A stretch of DNA of 64,000 nucleotides from RSA11 sp036564135 (GTDB taxonomy: Bacteria > Actinomycetota > Thermoleophilia > Solirubrobacterales > 70-9), in NCBI GenBank assembly GCA_036564135.1, contig DATCLC010000069.1, positions 1-64,000 of the forward strand. The letters are read 5' to 3'. The position numbers and the translations under genes are program-made. The notes beneath the pieces were generated by a model. The model saw only the letters and a list, made by a program, of their open reading frames with translations. It was not told where the DNA came from and ran no database searches. Positions 42,380 to 49,797 of the stretch are shown piece by piece (positions within the stretch are counted from its first letter, which is position 1; each line of letters begins with the position of its first letter).

Positions 42380-43237
42380 TCAGCCCTCACCCCAGCCGCG
42401 CGGAATCACCAGGACCGGGCACGGGGCGGTCCGCGCGACAGCGGCCGAGACGCTCCCAAGAAGCGCGCGGCGGATCGGTCCGTACCCGCGCGAGCCCAGC
42501 ACCAGAAGGTCGAGCTCCACGCCCCGTGCGGCAAGCGCCGCGGCCGGATCACCCTCAAGCAGCGCGGTGCTCACCTCGAACTCGCAGTCGATCTCCTCGG
42601 CGGCCCGAGCGAGCGCCTCCTCGAGCCGCTCGCGCATCGCCACCTCAACGTCCGCGGCGGTCCCCGCCCAAACCGGGGGTACGGACGGGATCGGCGGCAC
42701 GACGCCGATCAGCTCCAGCTCCGCGTCCAGGGCCTTGGCGAAGTGCCTTGCGGACGCGAGCGCCGTCCGGCTTTCCGGCGAGCCGTCGTAGCCCACGCCC
42801 ACCAGTCCCAGCCCGGGGCGCTCGGGCGCGTAACCGCGCGGGACGACGACCACCGGGCACGGCGCGCCGTTCAGCAGACGGTCGGCGACGCTACCGGGGT
42901 AGACGCGGCCCAGCCGCCCGCGGTGGGTCGACCCCACCACGATCAGATCCGCTTCCTCATGCTCCGCGCGATCGTTGAGTGCCCGCGCGGGCGAGCCGTC
43001 GCTGACGGGCCGGCGCTCGAAGGGCGTTTCGCCGAGAACTTGCGCCGCGCGCTCGAAGATCTCGTCGAAGTGCTCCTCCAGGGCGCGCTCGTAGGCGTCG
43101 ACCGCGATCGGCAGGGGCGCGTAGTCGAGCGCCGCCACCACGTGGAGCTGGGCGCCCTCGATCGCCGCGAGCTCACGGGCGAAGCGCAGGGCGTCGTCGC
43201 CGTTCTCCCGCCCGTCGTATCCGACCAGGATCCTCAT
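42380..43237 (-). CDS. Tandem universal stress protein (two UspA domains)
   Basis: A 285-residue protein with two Usp domains (about 1-140 and 148-285). Each has the ATP-binding G-x2-G-x9-G(S/T) pattern: VVGSTHRGRLGRVYPGSVA and VLGSRGYGPIRRALLGSVS. Strands MRILVGYDG and GLVGVGYDGS start each domain. Tandem ATP-binding USPs are typical members of the mycobacterial DosR regulon. ATG 43237 overlaps the zinc-ribbon gene. Confidence 0.93.
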   Translation of the reverse strand: MRILVGYDGRENGDDALRFARELAAIEGAQLHVVAALDYAPLPIAVDAYERALEEHFDEIFERAAQVLGETPFERRPVSDGSPARALNDRAEHEEADLIVVGSTHRGRLGRVYPGSVADRLLNGAPCPVVVVPRGYAPERPGLGLVGVGYDGSPESRTALASARHFAKALDAELELIGVVPPIPSVPPVWAGTAADVEVAMRERLEEALARAAEEIDCEFEVSTALLEGDPAAALAARGVELDLLVLGSRGYGPIRRALLGSVSAAVARTAPCPVLVIPRGWGEG

Positions 43238-43452
43238 CTCAGGCTCCCGGGCCTCGACCTGCGCCGCGGCTCACCCGCGGGCGCGGGCCGTGGCGCGGCC
43301 TCCCGGCGGCGCCACGCGATCTCGACGGCGGCGCGCTCCACGACTCGCGCCTGGGCGAGCGGGCGACCGCAGTTCGCGCAATGGTCGAGGTCGGCCCAGC
43401 CGGTGATCGCGAACGTGTCCTCCCCGCAGTGGGGGCAACGGACGAGAGGCAT
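43234..43452 (-). CDS. Small zinc-ribbon protein (copy 2)
   Basis: A 72-residue protein: MPLVRCPHCGEDTFAITGWA, DHCANCGRPLAQA, then a basic tail. Two CxxC knuckles bind zinc. It is a paralogue of the 38192 protein. It overlaps the universal stress gene (ATGA), so it is translated with it. Confidence 0.7.
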   Translation of the reverse strand: MPLVRCPHCGEDTFAITGWADLDHCANCGRPLAQARVVERAAVEIAWRRREAAPRPAPAGEPRRRSRPGSLR

Positions 43453-43460
43453 GGCAACCC

Positions 43461-43646
43461 TCAGAGCCGTCCACGGCCGGCCGGGCCGCCCCGACCGTCC
43501 TTGGGAACTCCCAAGCTCACAGGCCCCGGATCTTCTGCCGCGCATTCGCCGTGCCCGTGCGACGGGATCGCGAACCCGAGCGCGATCAGCACGGCGGCGA
43601 GCCCGACTGCGATCTGTGCCATCGAAAGGAACTCCATGACCGCCAT
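43461..43646 (-). CDS. 61-residue membrane peptide, first gene of the usp-ppsA operon
   Basis: MAVMEFLSMAQIAVGLAAVL then IALGFAIPSHGHGEC and a polar tail: one membrane helix with a His/Cys-containing exit (HGHGEC). GAGG lies 5 nt before the ATG (43646), and 8 nt separate its stop from the zinc-ribbon start. Site c of the 19-bp palindrome lies 54 nt upstream, matching the 57-nt distance of site a to its gene. Confidence 0.55.
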   Translation of the reverse strand: MAVMEFLSMAQIAVGLAAVLIALGFAIPSHGHGECAAEDPGPVSLGVPKDGRGGPAGRGRL

Positions 43647-43699
43647 CGAGCCTCGCAGCCGGGCGGGCTTTCTCCATCCGTGCGGGATCCGCGACTCGC

Positions 43700-43718
43700 C
43701 TCCGTGGTGGCTACGGGG
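43700..43718. promoter_or_regulatory. 19-bp palindrome (site c) between divergent operons
   Basis: On the minus strand CCCCGTAGCCACCACGGAG. It lies 54 nt from the leftward membrane-peptide start and 87 nt from the rightward CBS gene, so one site could serve both directions. Confidence 0.5.
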
Positions 43719-43804
43719 TCGGATAGGGCATCACCGCCCGATGTAGGCGGCGCCCCTCCCCCGTACCTTCGCGGTGAAACCCCCAAGACCAAGGAGCGTC
43801 GCCG

Positions 43805-44236
43805 ATGACGGACACAAGCCTCAAGAGCCGCGGGAGCTACCGCACCCCGTCCTACGAACACGCGACCGTTGGCGACGCCATGCGCCTCGGCGTTATCTCG
43901 TGCCCCGCGGAGACGCCGCTACGGCAGGTGGCGCGCATGATGGCGACCGAGCACATCCACTGCGTGGTCGTCATGCAGGATCGCGGCTGGGGAGTGGTCA
44001 CCGACAGCGACCTGATCCGCGCCGCGGAGGGCGACCTGGACACGACCACCGCGGGCGAGGTGGCCGGCAGCGCCATCCCGAGGCTCACCCCCGGCGACCC
44101 TCTCGACCGAGCCGCGCGGCTCATGGTCGAGCACGAGGTGTCGCATGTGCTCGTGGTCGACGGGACCACCGGGCACGCCACCGGGGTGCTCTCGACGCTC
44201 GATGTGGCTGGCGTGCTGGCGTGGGGTGAGGCTTGA
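43805..44236 (+). CDS. Two-CBS-domain protein
   Basis: A 143-residue protein made only of a CBS pair: VGDAMRLGVISCPAETPLRQVARMMATEHIHCVVVMQDRGWGVVTDSDLIRAA and the second, AIPRLTPGDPLDRAARLMVEHEVSHVLVVDGTTGHATGVLSTLDVA. Such pairs bind adenine nucleotides. A stand-alone CBS protein (Hrp1) is a known DosR-regulon member in mycobacteria. AAGGAGCGTCGCCG precedes the ATG. Confidence 0.92.
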   Translation: MTDTSLKSRGSYRTPSYEHATVGDAMRLGVISCPAETPLRQVARMMATEHIHCVVVMQDRGWGVVTDSDLIRAAEGDLDTTTAGEVAGSAIPRLTPGDPLDRAARLMVEHEVSHVLVVDGTTGHATGVLSTLDVAGVLAWGEA

Positions 44237-44240
44237 GATT

Positions 44241-44268
44241 GGTCGCCGGTCGCCGGTCGCCAGTCACC
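44241..44268. repeat. Short tandem heptamer repeat
   Basis: GGTCGCC three times from 44241 to 44261, then the degenerate AGTCACC. It starts 4 nt after the CBS stop in the 44237-44512 gap, which otherwise holds only site d. Confidence 0.5.
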
Positions 44269-44393
44269 GGTTGCTTGGGAGGAAGCGTCCGGCTGCAGCA
44301 CAGCCGTTTCAAACTTCGACAGCCCACCACGGACGGCGAGGCCCGAGGCGCCCAGCCGGCGATCTGCGACTGGGAGCGGCGACCCCTACGCGC

Positions 44394-44412
44394 ATCCGTA
44401 GCCACTACGGAT
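44394..44412. promoter_or_regulatory. 19-bp perfect palindrome (site d) upstream of the regulator gene
   Basis: ATCCGTAGCCACTACGGAT, 8-bp perfect arms around CCA. A second half-site GCTACGGA follows at 44417-44424. It lies about 100 nt before the response regulator ATG, consistent with autoregulation. Confidence 0.65.
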
Positions 44413-44512
44413 CCCCGCTACGGAGCGAGGCACGAAACGAACCGTGACCGCCGCAACTAACTTCAAGCGTTATGGTGCGTGCGCTGCAGGCGGAGAGGAG
44501 CTAGGGGCAGCG

Positions 44513-45157
44513 ATGGCTGCTGACGGCGAGTCGACGATCACGGTCATCCTGGCCGACGACCACGCGATCGTCCGCGACGGAATCCGGATGATCCTCGAGT
44601 CCGAGCCGGATATCGAGGTGGTCGCCGAGGTTGGCGACGCCGAAGGCGCGCGCCGGCGCACCTCGGGCCTCAAGCCCGATGTCCTCGTCCTCGACCTCAA
44701 CATGCCCGACGGCTCGAGCCTGCCGATGATCCCGGCGATCCTCGAGGGCTCCCCCAACACGGCGATCATCGCGCTCACGATGCAGGAGGACCCGTCGTTC
44801 GCCCGCGAGGCGTTCCGCCTCGGCGCGAAGGGCTACGTAGTGAAGCGATCCGCGGGCAAGGAGCTGATCCAGGCGATCCGCGAGGTACTGAACGGCGGCA
44901 GCTACATCAACCCGCAGCTCGGCGCCAAGGTGGCCGCCGAGCCCGAGGGTCCGCCGGGCGGCCTCACCCAGCGCGAGGCCGAGGTCTTGGCATTGATCGC
45001 TCAGGGCTACACCAACCCCGAGATCGCCGAGCAGCTGGTGCTGAGCGTGCGCACGGTCGAGACGCATCGCTCGGCGATCCACCGCAAGGTCGGGACCACC
45101 AACCGGGCGGCGCTGGTGCGGTTCGCCCGCGAGCACGGGCTCGTCGACGACCTCTAG
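44513..45157 (+). CDS. DosR/NarL-like response regulator
   Basis: A 214-residue regulator. The receiver has LADDHAIVRDG and phospho-acceptor Asp61 (VLVLDLNMPDG), with Lys in GYVVKRSAG. The LuxR-type HTH reads LTQREAEVLALIAQGYTNPEIAEQLVLSVRTVETHRSAIHRKVGTTNRAALVRF. ATG 44513 follows AGGGGC. It converges tail to tail with the DosS-like kinase, leaving a single base between the stops. It is the best candidate to bind the 19-bp palindromes. Confidence 0.93.
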   Translation: MAADGESTITVILADDHAIVRDGIRMILESEPDIEVVAEVGDAEGARRRTSGLKPDVLVLDLNMPDGSSLPMIPAILEGSPNTAIIALTMQEDPSFAREAFRLGAKGYVVKRSAGKELIQAIREVLNGGSYINPQLGAKVAAEPEGPPGGLTQREAEVLALIAQGYTNPEIAEQLVLSVRTVETHRSAIHRKVGTTNRAALVRFAREHGLVDDL

Positions 45158-45158
45158 G

Positions 45159-46886
45159 TCAGACCCAGCGCGAGCCCAGGCGCACCTCGACGCGGGGCGT
45201 CTCGGTGCTCGACGCGCGCCGCGCGGGCAGCCTGGCGCGGAGCTCGGTGCCGCCGCCGGGCGCCATTGCGATCTTCAGCGTTCCGTCGACCAGCGCCACC
45301 CGCTCGCGCATCCCCAGAAGGCCGAAGCCGCCGTCCGTCCGCTCCGGGTCGAAGCCCTTGCCGTCGTCGCGGACGACGACCTCCACCGCGCCGTCGGCCT
45401 CCGTGACCCGCAGCCGCACCGTCGTGGCGTCGGCGTGCTTGACGACGTTGTTGAGGCCCTCCTGAACCAGCCGGTAGATCGTCGACTCGATCTCGGGGTC
45501 CAGGCGCTCGCCGCTTTCGCCTCCGTCGCCGTCCAGGCTGACGTCGGCGTCGACGCGAAGCTCGGAGATCCCCGTGATGCGCTCGATCAGGGCGTGGATG
45601 GCGGGTTCCACGCCGAGCTCGTCGAGGGCGGCGGGGCGCAGCTCGGTGATCAGCCCCTGCAGGTTCCCGATGCCCCGGTCGATGTGCTCAGCCGCCCGCC
45701 GCAAGAGCTCCTTCGCGCGCTCCGGGTCCGTCGAGAGGTCGATGGTCTCGATGAGCATCTGCAGCGCGCCAAGCTCCTGGAGGGTCTCGTCGTGGAGCTC
45801 GCGCGCCCACCGACGCCGCTCACGCTCCGACGCGTCGAGCGCGAGCCGCAGCTTCTCCTCCTCCGCCGCCTTCGCCGTGGCGAGCGTGGTGACCGCGGAG
45901 GCGACGAACGACGTGAACAGGCGCTCGTCCTCGTCGTCGAAGCGCTTGCCGGGCTCCGTGTGGATGGCGACCAGCAGACCCACCTCGCCGCTGCGGAAGT
46001 CGAGCCTGGAGACGAGCGCCGCGGTCGCGTCCACCGCCAGGCCCTTGTTGCCGAGCGTCGCGTGCTCCCCGGCGGCGAGGCTGCGGGGCAGGGAGTGGCT
46101 CAGGCCCTCGGCGACGATCGGCCCGTCGGAGGCGATCTTGGCGCCGACCAACTCGGCGGCCCCCTCCCCAGCGGCGGCGGTGACCACGAGCTCGTCGCCC
46201 GCGGAGAAGAGGAGCGCGACCCGGTGAGCCCCGACCAGGTCCCGGCCGCGCTTGCAGATCAACTCCGAGAGGCGGTCGACCCCCATGCCGGCCGCGCCCG
46301 CGCGCGCGAGCGCGGCGCTCGCCTCGAGCGTGCGGAGGGCGCGCTCGAGCTCGGTCTGGCGGCGCTCGACGCTGCCGTGGAGCCGCGCGTTGTACACGGC
46401 GATCGCGGCCCACTCGGCGAGCACCGTGACCATGCGCTCGTCGCTCTCGTCGAACGGCTGGCCGCCGGCCTTCTCGGTCAGGTACAGGTTGCCCCAGGCC
46501 TCGCCGCGGATCAGGATCGGGACCCCGAGGAACGTCCGCATCTCCGGGTGGTGCGCCGGGAAGCCGAAGGAACGCGGGTGGGCGCTCAGGTCGTCGATGC
46601 GCAGCGGCTTGGGGTTCTTGATCAGCTCGCCGAGGACGCCCCGCCCGCGCGGAAGCGGGCCGATGCGCCGGCGCGTCTCCTCGTCGACGCCCAGATACAC
46701 AAAGCGCTCGAGGCCCTTCTTCTGCGCGTCGAGCACCCCGAGGGCCACGTAACGGGCGCCGGTGAGGTCGCGGGCCTCCTGGATCACGCGGCGCAGGACC
46801 GCGTCGAGGTCCAACTCGGAGACCAGCGCTCTCCCCACGTCGAGGAGCCGTTCGACCTGATCCTTCGACAGCGTGGCGCCGCTCAT
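45159..46886 (-). CDS. DosS/DevS-like sensor kinase with two GAF domains
   Basis: A 575-residue soluble kinase. GAF-A (about 15-175) has the DevS-type segments IGPLPRGRGVLGELIKNPKPLRIDDLSAHPRSFGFPAHHPEMRTFLGVPI and GNLYLTEKAGG. GAF-B covers about 195-340. HisKA_3 has the phospho-His near residue 365 (RRRWARELHDETLQELGALQ), and the HATPase has YRLVQEGLNNVVKHADA and GFGLLGMRERVALV. Mycobacterial homologues sense O2, NO and CO through heme in GAF-A; whether this one binds heme is inferred. ATG 46886 is preferred over a TTG at 46925. Confidence 0.92.
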   Translation of the reverse strand: MSGATLSKDQVERLLDVGRALVSELDLDAVLRRVIQEARDLTGARYVALGVLDAQKKGLERFVYLGVDEETRRRIGPLPRGRGVLGELIKNPKPLRIDDLSAHPRSFGFPAHHPEMRTFLGVPILIRGEAWGNLYLTEKAGGQPFDESDERMVTVLAEWAAIAVYNARLHGSVERRQTELERALRTLEASAALARAGAAGMGVDRLSELICKRGRDLVGAHRVALLFSAGDELVVTAAAGEGAAELVGAKIASDGPIVAEGLSHSLPRSLAAGEHATLGNKGLAVDATAALVSRLDFRSGEVGLLVAIHTEPGKRFDDEDERLFTSFVASAVTTLATAKAAEEEKLRLALDASERERRRWARELHDETLQELGALQMLIETIDLSTDPERAKELLRRAAEHIDRGIGNLQGLITELRPAALDELGVEPAIHALIERITGISELRVDADVSLDGDGGESGERLDPEIESTIYRLVQEGLNNVVKHADATTVRLRVTEADGAVEVVVRDDGKGFDPERTDGGFGLLGMRERVALVDGTLKIAMAPGGGTELRARLPARRASSTETPRVEVRLGSRWV

Positions 46887-46906
46887 GCTGGGTGCCGCCT
46901 TTCCGG

Positions 46907-46926
46907 GTTGTCCCACTTGCGACAAC
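46907..46926. promoter_or_regulatory. Inverted repeat upstream of the DosS-like kinase
   Basis: GTTGTC-CCACTTGC-GACAAC, 20 nt before the kinase ATG. It is unlike the 19-bp palindrome, so the kinase may be under different control. Confidence 0.35.
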
Positions 46927-47010
46927 GGTACCGCCCGCGCTGGCAGGCCACAAACACCCCTGGGCGCGCCGCCGGTCGCGGCCGCGGGTCGAAGCCCGCG
47001 CGGACGTGGG

Positions 47011-47448
47011 TCAGCTCGTCCCGCCGGGAGCGGTGAACAGCGGGCGCAGGGATTCGGGCAGCTGCGCGAGCACGTCGTCGAGCTCGCCGGTGCTCACGTT
47101 GCGCGCCAGGACCTTGGCGACCGCCTCGGTCGCGACCGAGGCTTGGGTCTTGCCCTCGAGCAGCGCGGCGTCCGAGACCCGCTCAAGGAACGCGTCGACG
47201 TCGTGGTAGGCCTCGGGCACGCGCCCGGGCTGGAAACCCTCGTAGTAGATGCCGCGGATCATGGTGGGTAGCTGCGCGGCGAGCTGCGCGCTCTCCTCGG
47301 CGGTCAGCCGGTCGCGGAGCGTGTGCAGCACGCCGCGCAGGACCCGGTATGCGGTGCGGTGGTCACTGATCCCGAGCTCCGCCGCCATTTCGTTCAACCA
47401 CGCGCGCGCCTGGTGCGCGCTGCGATCGATGATGCTGGGTTCCGACAT
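47011..47448 (-). CDS. DUF2267 protein
   Basis: A 145-residue helical protein: LNEMAAELGISDHRTAYRVLRGVLHTLRDRLTAEESAQLAAQLPTMIRGIYYEGFQPG matches DUF2267, a family of unknown function often found in stress loci. AGGTCAACG precedes ATG 47448. It lies 35 nt downstream of dodecin, probably in the same transcript. Confidence 0.85.
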   Translation of the reverse strand: MSEPSIIDRSAHQARAWLNEMAAELGISDHRTAYRVLRGVLHTLRDRLTAEESAQLAAQLPTMIRGIYYEGFQPGRVPEAYHDVDAFLERVSDAALLEGKTQASVATEAVAKVLARNVSTGELDDVLAQLPESLRPLFTAPGGTS

Positions 47449-47483
47449 CGTTGACCTCGTGCGACGGGCTCGGCTCGTGACCG

Positions 47484-47684
47484 TTAGTCCAGGACGAAGG
47501 TCACCTTCAGGTCGACGCGGAAGCCGGAGATCTGGCCGTCCTCGACGAGGACCTTCTGCTCCTTGACCCAGGCGCCCTGGATCCCGCGTACCGTCTCCGA
47601 CGCCTTGGCGATGCCCTGCTTGATCGCGTCCTCGAAGCTCTCCTCCGAGGTCGCCGTGATCTCAATGACCTTTGCGACCGCCAT
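47484..47684 (-). CDS. Dodecin
   Basis: A 66-residue dodecin: KVIEITATSEESFEDAIKQGIAKASETVRGIQGAWVKEQKVLVEDGQISGFRVDLKVTFVLD. Dodecins form 12-mers that store flavin or coenzyme A; the GAWVKEQ tryptophan stacks on flavin. AAGGAGG lies 6 nt before the ATG. Site e of the 19-bp palindrome is 82 nt upstream. Confidence 0.95.
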   Translation of the reverse strand: MAVAKVIEITATSEESFEDAIKQGIAKASETVRGIQGAWVKEQKVLVEDGQISGFRVDLKVTFVLD

Positions 47685-47766
47685 CGCGATCCTCCTTCGT
47701 AGGGATTTGATGCCGATGCTCACCAACGACCGCGACGACGACATCGGTACGGGCGGCCGGTCCTGA

Positions 47767-47785
47767 GTCCGGGCTCACTACGGAC
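47767..47785. promoter_or_regulatory. 19-bp palindrome (site e) upstream of dodecin
   Basis: GTCCGGGCTCACTACGGAC, 13 of 19 matches to the perfect element with both outer arms kept. It lies in the 47685-48062 divergent gap between dodecin and Hsp20, which has no gene. Confidence 0.5.
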
Positions 47786-47957
47786 CCCCGGCTGCTCGGG
47801 CCGGTCAGCGCCGAGGCTTCGGTGTGCGGATGATCGAGCCGAGTACCCGCCTGGGGCGGTCGCAACCGGGCGCGTGCGTCGGAGCGATGGGTAGATCCCA
47901 GGGTCGTCAGCGAAGACCACGTTCGCTTGGCCGCGGTCCGGTCGGTAGCCGTCGGGC

Positions 47958-47976
47958 CTCCGTAGTGGCGACGGAT
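47958..47976. promoter_or_regulatory. 19-bp palindrome (site f) upstream of hsp20
   Basis: On the minus strand ATCCGTCGCCACTACGGAG, 17 of 19 matches to site d. It ends 86 nt before the Hsp20 ATG. Confidence 0.6.
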
Positions 47977-48062
47977 GGAATCCCCGAGTCGCGGCGGATG
48001 GAGCGGCGCGATGGCGGGCGTACGGTCGGAGTGCAGAGAAAGCGATCAGAGGAGGTGCCGAG

Positions 48063-48521
48063 ATGGCAGCGACCCTCACGCCCGCAAGCCCCTTCGCTGA
48101 GCTTGGGGAGCTGCGCGAGCGGATCGACCGCGCGTTCGGGGACCTGTTCCAGGATCTCACCGACGGTGGGCGCCGCACGTGGCGGCTCTCGGTCGATGTC
48201 GTGGAGGAGGACGACCGGTACGTGGTGCTGGCCGACGCGCCGGGCATGGGCCCCGATGACGTGACGATCGAGGTGAAGGACAACGTCCTCACCGTCTCCG
48301 GCGAGCACAGCGAGAGCGAGGAGGAGAAGAAGCGCAACTACGTCCGCCGCGAGCGGCGGTGGGGCGCCTTCTCGCGCTCGATGACGCTGCCGCCGGGCGT
48401 CGACGCCGACGACGTCAAGGCGACGTTCGAAGACGGCGTGCTCGAGATCTCGATCCCCAAGCCCAAGGTCGAGGAGCCCGAGACGAAGCGGATCGAGATC
48501 AGCCGGAAGTCGGGGAGCTGA
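48063..48521 (+). CDS. Small heat shock protein Hsp20
   Basis: A 152-residue alpha-crystallin-type chaperone. The N-terminal arm (1-35) is followed by the crystallin domain (about 40-130), DVVEEDDRYVVLADAPGMGPDDVTIEVKDNVLTVSGEHSE and the A-F-R-x-LP motif GAFSRSMTLPPGVDADDVKATFEDGVLEISIPK. The ISI in the tail is the I-x-I oligomerisation motif. GAGGAGGTGCCGAG precedes the ATG. The mycobacterial counterpart HspX is the hallmark DosR target. Confidence 0.95.
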   Translation: MAATLTPASPFAELGELRERIDRAFGDLFQDLTDGGRRTWRLSVDVVEEDDRYVVLADAPGMGPDDVTIEVKDNVLTVSGEHSESEEEKKRNYVRRERRWGAFSRSMTLPPGVDADDVKATFEDGVLEISIPKPKVEEPETKRIEISRKSGS

Positions 48522-48554
48522 CCTCTCCTCCTCCCGTCCCGCGCCGGCACAAGC

Positions 48555-48597
48555 GAGGCGGATTTGTCCCCAGATACGGGACAAATCCGCCTCTTCC
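48555..48597 (+). terminator. Terminator after hsp20
   Basis: Perfect 16-bp stem GAGGCGGATTTGTCCC (48555-48570) and GGGACAAATCCGCCTC (48578-48593) with a 7-nt loop, followed by TTCC. It starts 33 nt after the hsp20 stop. Confidence 0.75.
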
Positions 48598-48643
48598 CTC
48601 CCGTCAACGCGCGAGGGCCCCTCGCGGAGCCCTCGCTTTGAAG

Positions 48644-48717
48644 TCGGGGCGACTGGATTTGAACCAGCGACCTTTCGGCCCCCAGCCGAATGCGCTACCA
48701 GACTGCGCCACGCCCCG
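48644..48717 (-). tRNA. tRNA-Pro (anticodon GGG)
   Basis: The minus strand folds as a cloverleaf: acceptor CGGGGCG/CGCCCCG with discriminator A, D-arm GCGCAGTCTGGTAGCGC, anticodon arm TTCGG-CTGGGGG-CCGAA and T-arm CTGGTTCAAATCCAG. The 74-nt molecule has no encoded CCA. Confidence 0.95.
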
Positions 48718-48793
48718 AATTCAGTTGTCCGGGCCCCGCTTCGGGCGGTGCCCGTTGACACTCATGATGCCGTATTTCGGCCCTTTCGTGTCA

Positions 48794-48866
48794 AGCGGGC
48801 GACGGGGCTCGAACCCGCTACTTTCAGCTTGGAAGGCTGACGTGCAACCAGTTACACCTCGCCCGC
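48794..48866 (-). tRNA. tRNA-Gly (anticodon TCC)
   Basis: Acceptor GCGGGCG/CGCCCGC with discriminator T. The anticodon stem CAGC/GCTG closes loop CTTCCAA, and the T-arm is GCGGGTTCGAGCCCCG. 73 nt, no encoded CCA. Confidence 0.95.
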
Positions 48867-48903
48867 TGAACGGCCCCGATTATAGGTTCGGCGGAGGTTG
48901 AAC

Positions 48904-49470
48904 TCAGCCCCGGCGCCAGGCCAGGAGCACCGTGTAGGTCGCGTAGCGCGAATCGGGCTTGCCCCGCCGGGCGGCGCCCTTGCCCACCCCGATGCCGACG
49001 TGCGTGAAGCGGCGGCCGAGGATGTTCTTGCGCACGCCGTTGCGCGGGTTGAGCCAGGTCTCCATCATGGCGAGCGGGGTAGTGCTGAACCCGATCGCCT
49101 CGGCGTACCCGTAGCGCTGCCCTGGGCGCAGGTAGCCGGAGGCCTCGAGTCGCTGGTCGAGCGGGGCCTCGCCGCGACAGCGATGGCGCAGGCAGTTCTT
49201 GCGCAGCATGACCTTGGTGTGCCGCCGCGCGATGCGCGTCAGGTCGGGGTGCGCCTTGACCTTGCCGGAGTTGCGCTTCGTGCGTACCTCGCGCAGCAGG
49301 CAGCGCATCGCGCGCTTGAGCTGGGCGGGGGTCGCCTGGGCGGGGGTCGCCTTCGCCTTCGGGCAGTCGGTCTCGAGTGCCGCCGCCGGCGCGGGGCTCA
49401 ACGCGAGCAGCGCGACGGTGAGCAGCGCACAGGCGATTGCGGCAAGCGGAATGTGCGGGCGCGCGAGCAT
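48904..49470 (-). CDS. Secreted CAP-domain (SCP/PR-1-like) protein (copy 1)
   Basis: A 188-residue secreted protein. The signal peptide spans about residues 1-31 (ACALLTVALLALSPAPAAA). The CAP core has LKRAMRCLLREVRTKRNSGKVKAHPDLTRIARRHTKVMLRKNCLRHRC, YAEAIGFSTTPLAMMETWLNPRNGVRKNILGRRFTHVGIGVGKG and the closing TYTVLLAWR. It has the H-x-xM...C-x-H-x-C arrangement and two Cys likely in a disulfide. Paralogue of the 50335 protein. Role unknown. Confidence 0.85.
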   Translation of the reverse strand: MLARPHIPLAAIACALLTVALLALSPAPAAALETDCPKAKATPAQATPAQLKRAMRCLLREVRTKRNSGKVKAHPDLTRIARRHTKVMLRKNCLRHRCRGEAPLDQRLEASGYLRPGQRYGYAEAIGFSTTPLAMMETWLNPRNGVRKNILGRRFTHVGIGVGKGAARRGKPDSRYATYTVLLAWRRG

Positions 49471-49522
49471 CTCTCTAAGGACCAACAGCGCCGACCCCCG
49501 CTTTGTTGCGGCCGGCGTCAAG

Positions 49523-49595
49523 CGGGGCAGCCAGGACTCGAACCTGGAATCGCCGGTTTTGGAGACCGGTGCCTTACCAATTTGGCCACTGCCCC
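49523..49595 (-). tRNA. tRNA-Trp (anticodon CCA)
   Basis: Acceptor GGGGCAG/CTGCCCC with discriminator G. The anticodon stem CCGGT/ACCGG closes loop CTCCAAA, and the T-arm is CCAGGTTCGAGTCCTGG. 73 nt. Confidence 0.95.
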
Positions 49596-49627
49596 CGGTT
49601 GTTGGGCCCATCAGGGTACCGAGCCTA

Positions 49628-49711
49628 TGCGGGCGGAGGGACTTGAACCCCCACGCTCTTACGAGCACCGGCACCTAAAGCCGGCGTGTCTACCAATTCC
49701 ACCACGCCCGC
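49628..49711 (-). tRNA. tRNA-Leu (anticodon TAG)
   Basis: Class II tRNA of 84 nt. Acceptor GCGGGCG/CGCCCGC with discriminator A, anticodon stem CCGGC/GCCGG with loop TTTAGGT, long variable arm TGCTCGTAAGAGCG, T-arm GGGGGTTCAAGTCCCTC. Confidence 0.95.
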
Positions 49712-49781
49712 GCGTCCACGATCATAGGCCCAGCGGGCGATCCGGTTGCGCCCATATGTCGCGTCCGGTGGGCCGCGGATT

Positions 49782-49797
49782 TACACTGCGCTCGATG
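49782..49797 (+). promoter_or_regulatory. Leaderless -10 box of the 49795 gene
   Basis: TACACT (49782-49787) stands 7 nt before the ATG with no Shine-Dalgarno. Confidence 0.5.

Noticed and set aside
44241..44268. GGTCGCC tandem heptamers considered as a CRISPR-like or iteron array
   Set aside because: Only three exact units with no spacers and no replication or Cas genes nearby.
46907..46926. GTTGTC inverted repeat considered as another copy of the 19-bp palindrome
   Set aside because: Neither arm matches TCCG/CTACGGA; it is a separate repeat.
47824..48264. 146-codon plus-strand ORF before and into hsp20
   Set aside because: Arg/Gly/Ser-rich without motifs, overlaps hsp20 in another frame, and covers site f.
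48644..49711. tRNA cluster considered as an integrative-element attachment site
   Set aside because: No integrase, no duplicated tRNA 3' end and no base-composition change were found nearby.
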